DNA from: Eubacterium sp. OM08-24
GTDB lineage: Bacteria; Bacillota; Clostridia; Oscillospirales; Acutalibacteraceae
NCBI RefSeq assembly: GCF_003438075.1
Contig: NZ_QSTA01000001.1
Coordinates: 186,001 to 250,000 of the forward strand
Length of the DNA stretch: 64,000 bases
Direction of reading: 5' to 3'
Each line of letters opens with the position of its first letter. Positions within the stretch are counted from its first letter, which is position 1. The notes under the pieces are model-generated. The model searched no databases. It was not told the DNA's origin and was given only the letters and a program-made list of their open reading frames with translations. Below are positions 1 through 6,326 of the stretch, piece by piece. The position numbers and the translations under genes were made by a program.

Positions 1-1537
1 ATTCCTCATATTTGATTTTGTCTTTGTCTATGTTTTCTGCATCTGTAATTGCAGATTTTAGCTTGTTGATTGTTTCGCTGTTATCGGTATATGAAGTAAA
101 TGCTTTTATGGACGCATAAGCCCTTGTTTGTTTTTGTTGTGTAATCACATCCTGCCATTTACCCGAACTGAGAACATAGCCGCTTTTTTCTTTGCTTAAT
201 TTGCCCACACACTCCGAGCTTGAAAAAGACATAAAGCTGGAATCGTTATTAGCCTCAATAACAACAGAGAATTTCTGACCTGAGGCGAGGTAAACATTAT
301 CCTTTACATCAAGGTAGTGGATACCGTTGTTGTTGATTTTTCCGCTGAATGTGGTGAGCAGCTTGCCGTCTTTTGGATTTGTAAAATCAGCGTCAAGTGC
401 ATAGACCGAGGCTGTATAGTCGTAAGCGCCTATTGTCTTAAAGCTGATTTGCTTTAACTGCTCATCGGACTCGGCGGTGAATACATTTGCCGCACCGTTA
501 TAGTTGTAACCAAGACCGTCGGTTACAATGCAGTTTTGATATTCGTTGTCGTATGCGTCATTTCCCTGCATTATGTACTGAGCAAAGCTGATGTTTGCGG
601 TATCGTAAGAAATCCATACATAGCCGTCATCTCCGTAGCGGTCGCCCCAACTGTTTTTGCAAAGCCATGCGCCATCATTTTTCGGCTTAACCTTTCCCGT
701 AAAATTATCTTTGCTGTAATTATCATCCCATCCAACAATTACAATTAAATGTGAATCGCTTGTTGGAATACAGGTATCGTCACTGTAATAGTTTGCAAAA
801 TCAGATGAATAGCATTCATTTATGCTTGGATAGTGAACGGTAATTGCACCGCCGCCCATTATTTTAGATTTTAATGTATCTCGGTCGTTGCTGAGTTCGC
901 TATAATCCTTTAGCCTGTAATCGGAGTAATGTCTTAAAGTATCCGAAAATCCGTCTTTAATGCTGTCATACGGGCAAAGACTTTGCGGATATGTACCGTA
1001 ACCCGAATTTAAGGAAATGGCAAGCGTTTCCGAAACTCCGCCATTGCTGCCCTTTGATGCATCGTTTATATAATCATTATAAAAGGGCGACTCCTTGTCA
1101 ACTGTTCCGGAGTGAATGTACCACACCAAGCCTGCCTCCGAAAGGTCGAGCTTTTCGTTCGGGTTTTCGCCAATCTTATTTCTGAGTTCGCTTTGCGAAA
1201 GTATGCTCGACTCCATAGACGCCACAGAGGCAAATGCCCAGCAATAGCCCTCAGAGCCTTGGCTTTTCACCTTTGACACCCTGCCGTAATCTCTCAAGTC
1301 GTAAGATTTCGGAAGATTGTTTTTTGCATTTCCTGTATCGTCATTAAGCTCTTCAAGCGAAATTTCGTTTTTGCTTTCGTCATACAAAACCTTTTTGCCG
1401 TCCTCAATCTTTTCGTAAATCGCCTTTACGGAGTCGGTGTAATCGCTAATAGTGGCGGCTGAAAACACTGTTGAACAGCAGCCTGCCGTAATGAGTGCCG
1501 ACAGCAGAACGGATATATATTTAATTGACCTTTTCAT
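1..1537 (-). CDS. Secreted papain-like (C1A) cysteine protease, 3' end outside window
   Basis: Partial gene: the start codon is at 1537-1535, preceded by AAAGGAG, and the frame stays open to the window edge (at least 511 residues). Residues 1-27 form a signal peptide with a basic start, a hydrophobic core and a Cys pair at 20-21. The C1A catalytic triad is visible: Cys99 in SEGYCWAFAS, His263 in SHLIVIVGWDD and Asn295 in KNSWG, with the usual GYVWISY segment after it. The part beyond about residue 320 looks like the beta-rich, lectin-like domain that often follows C1A in Clostridia. It probably cleaves extracellular or cell-surface proteins. It is host DNA next to the prophage left end and has its own promoter. 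Family assignment is secure; the substrate is unknown. Confidence 0.88.
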   Translation of the reverse strand, partial: MKRSIKYISVLLSALITAGCCSTVFSAATISDYTDSVKAIYEKIEDGKKVLYDESKNEISLEELNDDTGNAKNNLPKSYDLRDYGRVSKVKSQGSEGYCWAFASVASMESSILSQSELRNKIGENPNEKLDLSEAGLVWYIHSGTVDKESPFYNDYINDASKGSNGGVSETLAISLNSGYGTYPQSLCPYDSIKDGFSDTLRHYSDYRLKDYSELSNDRDTLKSKIMGGGAITVHYPSINECYSSDFANYYSDDTCIPTSDSHLIVIVGWDDNYSKDNFTGKVKPKNDGAWLCKNSWGDRYGDDGYVWISYDTANISFAQYIMQGNDAYDNEYQNCIVTDGLGYNYNGAANVFTAESDEQLKQISFKTIGAYDYTASVYALDADFTNPKDGKLLTTFSGKINNNGIHYLDVKDNVYLASGQKFSVVIEANNDSSFMSFSSSECVGKLSKEKSGYVLSSGKWQDVITQQKQTRAYASIKAFTSYTDNSETINKLKSAITDAENIDKDKIKYEE

Positions 1538-1566
1538 TTTATTCTCCTTTGCGTTATATTTTGATA

Positions 1567-1595
1567 ATTATAACATTAATTTTTCTTATTTACAA
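1567..1595 (-). promoter_or_regulatory. Promoter of the papain-like protease gene
   Basis: On the minus strand, TTGTAA (1595-1590), a 17-base spacer and TATAAT (1572-1567) with an upstream TG (extended -10). It lies 30 bases before the protease start codon. Confidence 0.6.
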
Positions 1596-1708
1596 TCTAT
1601 TTTGAACAAATGCTAATACAAAATAAGAATGGTTTGTTTTTGTCATAATTAAATATACAATTAATATAATGACGAAATAATGACAAAATTAAAAATGTAA
1701 ATATAATA

Positions 1709-1736
1709 TTGATATTTATGTTTTGTATGATATAAT
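1709..1736 (+). promoter_or_regulatory. Orphaned rightward promoter at the left prophage boundary
   Basis: TTGATA (1709-1714), a 16-base spacer and TATAAT (1731-1736) point right, but only into the integrase terminator. If the prophage is removed at the 12-base repeat, this promoter lies directly upstream of the methyltransferase gene at 40645. It is therefore probably the native promoter of that gene, cut off by integration (inference). Confidence 0.45.
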
Positions 1737-1737
1737 A
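1726..1737. repeat. Candidate attL core (12-base direct repeat)
   Basis: TATGATATAATA occurs here and at 40589-40600 in the same orientation. Using these as ends keeps the integrase terminator and flanking TACTAACC repeats inside the phage, as expected for a tyrosine-recombinase attP with core and arm sites. The repeat is short and AT-rich, so chance is possible. Confidence 0.45.
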
Positions 1738-1745
1738 TTTCAAAG

Positions 1746-1785
1746 AAACCCCCAAACCCTTGATTTTATAGGGTTTGGGGGTTTT
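1746..1785 (-). terminator. Bidirectional intrinsic terminator after the integrase
   Basis: A 15-base perfect stem (1746-1760 with 1770-1784) encloses a short loop with TTGATTTT and is flanked by T runs on both strands. It ends the leftward integrase transcript and would also stop rightward read-through from the host. Confidence 0.85.
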
Positions 1786-1805
1786 TCTGTTACTAACCTG
1801 TTACT
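1785..1805 (-). repeat. Post-stop motif / possible integrase arm site
   Basis: Read on the minus strand, 1802-1785 is AACAGGTTAGTAACAGAA, identical to 19574-19591 after the terminase small-subunit gene. On the plus strand it contains TACTAACC (1791-1798), also found at 40491-40498. It sits between the integrase stop codon and its terminator. Confidence 0.5.
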
Positions 1806-1808
1806 TGT

Positions 1809-2822
1809 TCAAAGTAATAAATTTATTGTGTCCTTCAATTCATCAAGTGTTTTATGGGTGTAAACCCTTTCACCAACATCCTTTGATGTATGCCCCATCA
1901 ACAAATCAATACACCTTTTATTTGCACCGGCTGAATCCAATCTTGACCTGAAAGTGTGTCTGCATTCGTGCGGTGTATGGGACATTGACAACTGTTCCAT
2001 TATCTGATTCCAAAAGATATAATATTGAGTTGCTGACAGTTTCTTTCCCTTATATGAAAACAAGAATTTATTTCCTTCTGACATTCTGCTTCTGACAAAG
2101 CCTTGAATCTTTGGATGAATTGGAACAATGCGGTCTTTTCCTGCTTTTGTCTTGATACCACCTTTGATGGTCATTTCTTCAAGGTTTACATTGGCACATT
2201 CAATGGTTGTCATTTCACCTATTCTGAAACCGGTATAAAGGAAGAACAAAACTGAATCCACCCATTCTTGGTCAGAGATATTCCACACCGCTGTAATTTC
2301 ATCTTCAGTGAATGGAACTTTGCTTGATGGTGGAATTGGTGCTGCTGAAATCAATGCTGAATTGCATTTGTTGATGACATCCAATTCCATTGCAAAGCGG
2401 TCAAGTTGACCAAATAAATTCTTGATTGCACCTTGGGTTGAATAACCATATCCGCAGTTGTCAATGACTTCTTGCATCTGATAGGCTTTGATATTCTTGT
2501 ATGGTGCATTATGAAGTGCAGATGCGTGTTTGAATGCTGATTTATGACTTGATGCAGATGACTTTGACATCTTTGAAAAGTCCCTTTTTGACCACTTTTC
2601 AAATAGTTCCTTCATTGTTATCTTTGACAAATCCACATCAAAAGGATTTCTGTTGTATTCTGCAAGGGCAATCATTGCTTCCTGCCGTTCTGCAAAATAT
2701 CCAATCACTTTATAAATTGGATAGCCTTTGTCATTCCATCCGGAAGTCTTTCTTGCACAATATGGTTTTCTTCTGTTCCCGGATAATTTAACAACAGAAC
2801 CATAACCATTTGGATTCTTCAT
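1809..2822 (-). CDS. int: Phage tyrosine-recombinase integrase
   Basis: A 337-residue site-specific recombinase that would insert and excise the prophage. An N-terminal arm-binding region (about 1-60) is followed by a SAM-like core-binding domain (about 68-155) and the catalytic domain. Catalytic residues are visible: Arg200 (TGFRIGEM), His285 and Arg288 (TPHECRHTF), His311 (LMGHTS) and Tyr321 (VYTH). The ATG is preceded by GAAAGG. It lies at the left prophage end, transcribed outward toward the attachment site as is usual for siphophage lysogeny modules, and has its own strong terminator. Length and motifs are normal for the family. Confidence 0.93.
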   Translation of the reverse strand: MKNPNGYGSVVKLSGNRRKPYCARKTSGWNDKGYPIYKVIGYFAERQEAMIALAEYNRNPFDVDLSKITMKELFEKWSKRDFSKMSKSSASSHKSAFKHASALHNAPYKNIKAYQMQEVIDNCGYGYSTQGAIKNLFGQLDRFAMELDVINKCNSALISAAPIPPSSKVPFTEDEITAVWNISDQEWVDSVLFFLYTGFRIGEMTTIECANVNLEEMTIKGGIKTKAGKDRIVPIHPKIQGFVRSRMSEGNKFLFSYKGKKLSATQYYIFWNQIMEQLSMSHTPHECRHTFRSRLDSAGANKRCIDLLMGHTSKDVGERVYTHKTLDELKDTINLLL

Positions 2823-2933
2823 AGCATTTTACCTTTCCATATTGATTTTCAAGGCAAAATGTGCTATAATATTTATACCAAATTTCACCTTGAATTTTTC
2901 GTGTTTTCATCGTTGAATTTGGGGTTTAACCCG

Positions 2934-2976
2934 GAACCGGTTGGTGTTGCAGCACTGACCGGTTCTTTCTTTTTAT
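2934..2976 (+). terminator. Possible rightward terminator upstream of int
   Basis: GAACCGGT (2934-2941) pairs with ACCGGTTC (2958-2965), followed by TTTCTTTTTAT. It would act on plus-strand transcripts, although flanking genes run leftward; it could instead be a leader hairpin. Role uncertain. Confidence 0.35.
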
Positions 2977-2977
2977 A

Positions 2978-3104
2978 GGTAACAGGGTAACAGGTAACAC
3001 ATACATTCTATATTCTTTTATTTTTAGGGGTGTATGAATTATCAGACCTATTAAAAATCAATTTTTCAAATAAATATCAAGTGTTACCTGTTACCTGTTA
3101 CCTT
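2978..3104. repeat. Inverted GTAACA element, copy A
   Basis: The left arm (2978-3000) holds three GGTAACA units and the right arm (3083-3104) is built from GTGTTACC and TGTTACC, so the ends can pair. The interior 26 bases at 3008-3033 are the exact reverse complement of 18511-18536 in copy B. The 2823-3090 gap holds nothing else but this element and the hairpin at 2934. Confidence 0.7.
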
Positions 3105-3321
3105 TTATTGTCTGAATAATTTTCTTGATAACCCAATAAATGCCATAGCAGACTGCATAAATCATCCAAAAGGACAGGACACAGACATACCACATCATTT
3201 GGAATATCAAAACGAACATAAGAACTAACCACATCCACCATATATTGGTCTTTGTGATTCGCAATCCTGCACCAATGCGGAATTTACTTTTACCTAACAT
3301 TTTACCTAATGAAATAAACAT
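3091..3321 (-). CDS. Small phage membrane protein, unknown
   Basis: A 76-residue product with a hydrophobic, Trp-rich stretch (about 28-66: WWMWLVLMFVLIF then a second membrane segment) and a basic tail ending KGNR. The start has GAAAGG 11-12 bases upstream. It lies between repressor and integrase in the lysogeny operon, where phages often carry superinfection-exclusion or unknown membrane proteins. Its last codons overlap the right arm of inverted element A. No family was recognised and no function is assigned. Confidence 0.5.
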   Translation of the reverse strand: MFISLGKMLGKSKFRIGAGLRITKTNIWWMWLVLMFVLIFQMMWYVCVLSFWMIYAVCYGIYWVIKKIIQTIKGNR

Positions 3322-3336
3322 AATTAAATCAACCTT

Positions 3337-3756
3337 TCAATTTATGTATTTTTGAATTGCTGTTAAATCTTCAAGGGTTTCAATTGCTTTAGTCTTTCCG
3401 GATTTGTTCAAGGTATTGAACAGTTGCAGAATTTTCACTGAATCTTTTCCAAATAATTTCTGCACAGATTCAATGACTTGGACTTCCGTTTGAAGTTGCT
3501 GATGTGCATTCAACTTTTCATCCCACATCTTCTTTTGTTCTTCCGTTGCAGCGGTTGGTTCATACCCGATGATTTCACAAGGTGTCACACCAAATATTTT
3601 TGCAAAGGCAATAATTTTGGACTGTGGTAGGTCTGCTTTGCCCAATTCAATTTTGTTTATGGATGACTTGTGTGAATATCCCATCAGTTCAGCAAGTGTT
3701 TCTTGGGTCATCCCCCTTTCTTCACGCATCATTTTAATAATCTGCCCGGTTGTCAT
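3337..3756 (-). CDS. Prophage repressor, XRE-type helix-turn-helix
   Basis: A 139-residue protein. Residues 1-65 form a classic XRE DNA-binding domain (GMTQETLAELMGYSHKSSIN as the helix-turn-helix). The C-terminal helical part (about 85-139) probably dimerises. There is no LexA-like peptidase signature, so induction probably does not use Ser/Lys self-cleavage. It is transcribed leftward from the divergent control region at 3777-3911, placing it as the cI-like lysogeny repressor; operators GTAGAA-N5-TTCTAC there and at 5836 are its likely targets (inference). Confidence 0.82.
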   Translation of the reverse strand: MTTGQIIKMMREERGMTQETLAELMGYSHKSSINKIELGKADLPQSKIIAFAKIFGVTPCEIIGYEPTAATEEQKKMWDEKLNAHQQLQTEVQVIESVQKLFGKDSVKILQLFNTLNKSGKTKAIETLEDLTAIQKYIN

Positions 3757-3776
3757 ATATGCAAAACCATCCTTTC

Positions 3777-3826
3777 TTACAATATGATTCTACTGTATTA
3801 TAGCACAAAATAGAATGAATTTCAAC
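3777..3826 (-). promoter_or_regulatory. Leftward repressor/lysogeny promoter with degenerate operators
   Basis: On the minus strand, TTGAAA (3825-3820), 17 bases and TATAAT (3802-3797). Two degenerate copies of the 17-base operator overlap it: 3777-3793 (half-site TTCTAC) and 3810-3826 (half-sites ATAGAA and TTCAAC). Confidence 0.75.
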
Positions 3827-3853
3827 TTTTTCAGAAAAATTTTCTAAAAAAGG

Positions 3854-3911
3854 TTGACACACATTCTACTTTGTGCTATAATACTTTAGTCACGGTAGAA
3901 CAAAATTCTAC
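3854..3911 (+). promoter_or_regulatory. Rightward early promoter and perfect operator
   Basis: TTGACA (3854-3859), 17 bases and TATAAT (3877-3882) give a consensus sigma-70 promoter. A perfect inverted repeat GTAGAA-CAAAA-TTCTAC covers 3895-3911, over the predicted transcription start. It should drive the early operon from 3953 onward and be shut by the repressor. Confidence 0.85.
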
Positions 3912-3952
3912 CAAATGACACTTCCCAAACATTGAAAGGACAGGTGGAAATA

Positions 3953-4243
3953 ATGAAAATCACACATTATGAACAGGCATCTTGGGGAACACACAACAAG
4001 ATGAAACAAGAAGAGCTTCAAAGTATGGCAAAGAAAATCGTCAACAGTTGCAAATTCACATCTGAAGTGCATCACGGATATGGAACAAATAACCCTGAAC
4101 AGTGCAAGAAAGATGAAGATTTTGCTTCCATTCTGAATGGCTCAATGGCACTGACTTATGAAAGTGAAGTTTTTCCTGTAAAATATGTAATTCACTTTGA
4201 TTGCGGTATGGTTACTGAAATAATTGAAATGCTTGATTGTTGA
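3953..4243 (+). CDS. First early phage gene, unknown
   Basis: A 96-residue protein starting MKITHYEQASWGTHN, with AGGTGG six bases before the ATG; a TTG further upstream lacks such a site. It is rich in charged and aromatic residues, with no membrane segment and no motif I can name. As the first gene after the early promoter it occupies the position of Cro, antirepressor or anti-host proteins, but it has no visible helix-turn-helix. Function unknown. Confidence 0.6.
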   Translation: MKITHYEQASWGTHNKMKQEELQSMAKKIVNSCKFTSEVHHGYGTNNPEQCKKDEDFASILNGSMALTYESEVFPVKYVIHFDCGMVTEIIEMLDC

Positions 4244-4368
4244 ACAATGAAAACACGATTCAATATATTGGGGACAGGCTGCAACCTTCCCCATCTGTAA
4301 TGCAACCAATGCAGGTCACAAGTCCTGATGCAAAATGCAGAGTGCAGAAAAAGAAGGAAGGTGAAAAG

Positions 4369-5070
4369 ATGGTAAAACTTCTGTCATTGTTCAGTGGAAT
4401 AGGTGCTTTTGAAAAGGCTTTGACTAACCTTGGGATTCCATTTGATTTGGTGGCATATTGTGAATTTGACAAATACGCATCAAAGGCATATTCAGCCATT
4501 CACAATGTTCCTGAATCAATGAACCTTGGGGACATCACCAAAGTTGATGAAAAGACACTTCCACAGAATATTGACCTTGTAACTTATGGTTTCCCTTGTC
4601 AACCGTTTTCCCAAGCAGGAAAACAAGAAGGATTTGAAGATTCAAAAGGAAGGGGAAATTTGTTCTTTGATGCTTTGCGTGTAATTCAGCATTGTCAACC
4701 CAAAATTGCCATTGCAGAGAATGTCAAGAATTTGACTTCACCAAGATTCAAAAATGAATTTGCAACCGTTCTTCAGTGCCTTACTGATGCAGGGTACAAC
4801 AACTATTGGAAGGTGCTTGATGCAAAAGATTATGACCTTGCACAGCATCGTGAAAGGGTGATTGTTGTCAGTATTAGAAAGGACATTGACACAGGACGCT
4901 TTGAATTTCCGAAACCTGTAAAACTTCTGAAATGCTTGTATGATTATCTTGAATCAGAAGTGGATGAAAAGTATTACATACCTGATGAAAAGGCAAAAGC
5001 ATTGATTTCGCAACTGAAAGAAAAGATGATTTCTAATGCAATCAGGGTGGGGGGGGGCACGGTTCAATAG
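4369..5070 (+). CDS. Cytosine-C5 DNA methyltransferase, catalytic part, cut short at a G9 tract
   Basis: The ATG at 4369 follows GAAGGTGA; upstream Met codons lack a ribosome site. As read the product is 233 residues with SAM motif I (LFSGIGAFEKAL, 8-19), catalytic Cys77 (GFPCQPFSQ), motif VI ENV (117-119) and motif VIII QHRER (159-163). After residue 226 it meets nine Gs (5049-5057) and stops 13 bases later. With G10 (or G7) the frame continues to a stop at 5235-5237 (about 289 residues), adding IDKHQWDLV and other target-recognition sequence. Motifs IX and X are in the next frame (5224-5605). It could protect phage DNA from restriction. It appears OFF, phase-variable or mis-sequenced here. 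Confidence 0.8.
   Translation: MVKLLSLFSGIGAFEKALTNLGIPFDLVAYCEFDKYASKAYSAIHNVPESMNLGDITKVDEKTLPQNIDLVTYGFPCQPFSQAGKQEGFEDSKGRGNLFFDALRVIQHCQPKIAIAENVKNLTSPRFKNEFATVLQCLTDAGYNNYWKVLDAKDYDLAQHRERVIVVSIRKDIDTGRFEFPKPVKLLKCLYDYLESEVDEKYYIPDEKAKALISQLKEKMISNAIRVGGGTVQ
5049..5057 (+). repeat. G9 homopolymer in the C5 methyltransferase
   Basis: Nine consecutive Gs after GT. One extra G, or two fewer, restores the methyltransferase frame up to 5237. Such a run is unexpected in this AT-rich phage. Confidence 0.85.
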
Positions 5071-5223
5071 ACAAGCATCAATGGGATTTGGTATGTGTCC
5101 GGCAAGGTGTAACATTAAGTAAATGTGCAACAAAGATTGATTCCTTGACAAGTATTGCAAACACACTTCTTGCAAGAGATTTCAAAAGTTTTGGGAATCA
5201 AAGTATGAATGCGGTGGTGGAAT

Positions 5224-5605
5224 ATGAACGAAAATAAACAAATCATTCAGATTGGGAATGTGTGTCCCACAAAGAATAGGGACAACCCAAATCAAGGCAG
5301 AGTTTATGACCCTTCAGGCATTTCCCCATCATTAAACTGCAAGGGGGGGGGGTAACTTGGAACCGCACATCATTGATGAAAGCCTACGATGCCGAAAATA
5401 CACCCCATTAGAATGTTTCAGATTGATGGGATTCACAGATGAAGATTTCTTCAAGGTCAAACAAGCACTGAATGAAACCTTTTACAACGGAAATGACAGG
5501 TCAAATTCACAACTTTATAAATTAGCAGGAAATTCAATATCTGTTCCAATGTTGGAATTTATCTTCTGTCAGATGTTCGATGACAACGATGAAATTTGGG
5601 TATAA
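5224..5605 (+). pseudogene. C5 methyltransferase recognition domain and motifs IX-X, interrupted at a G10 tract
   Basis: Starts at ATG 5224 (GGTGG upstream), overlapping the restored frame of the first part by 14 bases. As read it stops at 5353-5355, straight after ten Gs (5343-5352). With nine Gs the frame runs on to 5605, giving about 126 residues that contain motif IX (RKYTPLECFRLMGF) and motif X (GNSISVPM). A second translated piece in the other frame could begin at TTG 5357. The arrangement looks like a methyltransferase split into two overlapping cistrons, both interrupted by a G run. It could be a phase-variable pair, a decayed single gene or homopolymer miscalls. Confidence 0.65.
5343..5352 (+). 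repeat. G10 homopolymer in the methyltransferase C-terminal part
   Basis: Ten consecutive Gs. Loss of one joins the upstream frame (5224) to the downstream frame that carries motifs IX and X. Confidence 0.85.
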
Positions 5606-5628
5606 AAGAAAGGATGGTGACAAAAACA

Positions 5629-5844
5629 ATGACTAACACTTTGAAGCTGAAAGCGGTGATTCTTGAAAGAGGATTCACGCAGGAACAGATTGCAGAAATG
5701 CTTGGAATGACCATTGCAACATTCAATTACAAGGTCAATAACAAGTCCGAGTTCAAAGCATCTGAAATCAAGAAGTTGGGTGAAATTCTACATTTGACAG
5801 CAGAAGAACTGAACACAATTTTTTTTGCTGACAAAGTAGAATGA
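5629..5844 (+). CDS. Small Cro-like regulator
   Basis: A 71-residue protein starting MTNTLKLKAVILERG. The ATG at 5629 has GGTGA about 8 bases upstream; earlier Met codons sit on the GAAAGG itself. Residues 10-60 make a compact helix-turn-helix (FTQEQIAEMLGMTIATFNYK), resembling the short Cro/DUF739-type phage regulators. Its stop codon falls inside the operator at 5836-5852. It probably competes with the repressor or tunes early genes (inference). Confidence 0.68.
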   Translation: MTNTLKLKAVILERGFTQEQIAEMLGMTIATFNYKVNNKSEFKASEIKKLGEILHLTAEELNTIFFADKVE

Positions 5845-5852
5845 CATTCTAC
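5836..5852. promoter_or_regulatory. Internal operator copy
   Basis: GTAGAATGACATTCTAC is a perfect inverted repeat with the same half-sites and 5-base spacing as 3895-3911. It lies at the junction of two early regulator genes. No convincing -35/-10 pair is visible beside it, so it may act as a roadblock or auxiliary site. Confidence 0.75.
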
Positions 5853-5903
5853 CGAAGGGTTAAATTCAAAATTCAAAATTCAAATCAAGAAAGGATGATG
5901 AAA

Positions 5904-6305
5904 ATGAATGCTTTTTCAGAAAGATTGAAAAAAGCAATGGATGAACAAAAGGTCACACAATCTGACCTTGCATCCAAAACCGGACTTGGTAAATCTTCAA
6001 TCAGTCAATACCTGTCCGGAAAAAATACACCTTCTGCACTGAGAATGTCAATGATTGCAAATGCTTTGGATGTGTCTGTGGATTGGTTGAATGGTTCTGT
6101 TGATGAAATCGACAGTTCCGGACATCTGAACAACCTTCCGGTTGAAACTGTTGCAAAGTTGATGGGGGTTGGAAAACAGATGGTCAGACAGGGGTTGAAA
6201 AACGGTGTGTTCCCATTTGGATATGCGGTTTTAATGCCTTCCGGAAAATACCGTTATTACATCAGCCCCAAGAAGTTTGCTGAATACACAGGAAATGAAA
6301 TCTAA
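5904..6305 (+). CDS. Two-domain DNA-binding regulator (XRE plus second helix-turn-helix)
   Basis: Start chosen at MNAFSERLKK (ATG 5904, GAAAGG nine bases upstream). The 133 residues hold an XRE domain (about 4-65, with SDLASKTGLGKSSISQYLSG) and a second segment (about 76-130, LPVETVAKLMGVGKQMVRQG) resembling an excisionase/MerR-type winged helix. It lies downstream of the internal operator. It may regulate excision or early transcription; the mixed architecture is typical of phages but its exact role is unclear. Confidence 0.7.
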   Translation: MNAFSERLKKAMDEQKVTQSDLASKTGLGKSSISQYLSGKNTPSALRMSMIANALDVSVDWLNGSVDEIDSSGHLNNLPVETVAKLMGVGKQMVRQGLKNGVFPFGYAVLMPSGKYRYYISPKKFAEYTGNEI

Positions 6306-6326
6306 TTTTGAAAGGAAATGAAAACA

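Noticed and set aside
1792-1805. 14-base repeat ACTAACCTGTTACT (also 40470-40483) as the attachment core
   Set aside because: It would leave only a few bases between endolysin and integrase in attP, put the integrase terminator outside the phage, and the sequence belongs to a motif family repeated within the phage. Kept as an arm site or post-stop motif instead.
2978-3104. GTTACC repeats as a transposon or insertion sequence
   Set aside because: No transposase, no target-site duplication and no room for a gene inside either copy.
4237-4368. N-terminal extension of the C5 methyltransferase from 4237
   Set aside because: The extension has no family similarity and no ribosome site; ATG 4369 starts right before motif I with GAAGGTGA upstream.
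5357-5605. Independent small gene from TTG 5357
   Set aside because: Its content is methyltransferase motifs IX and X, continuous with the upstream frame after loss of one G; it is not a separate gene.
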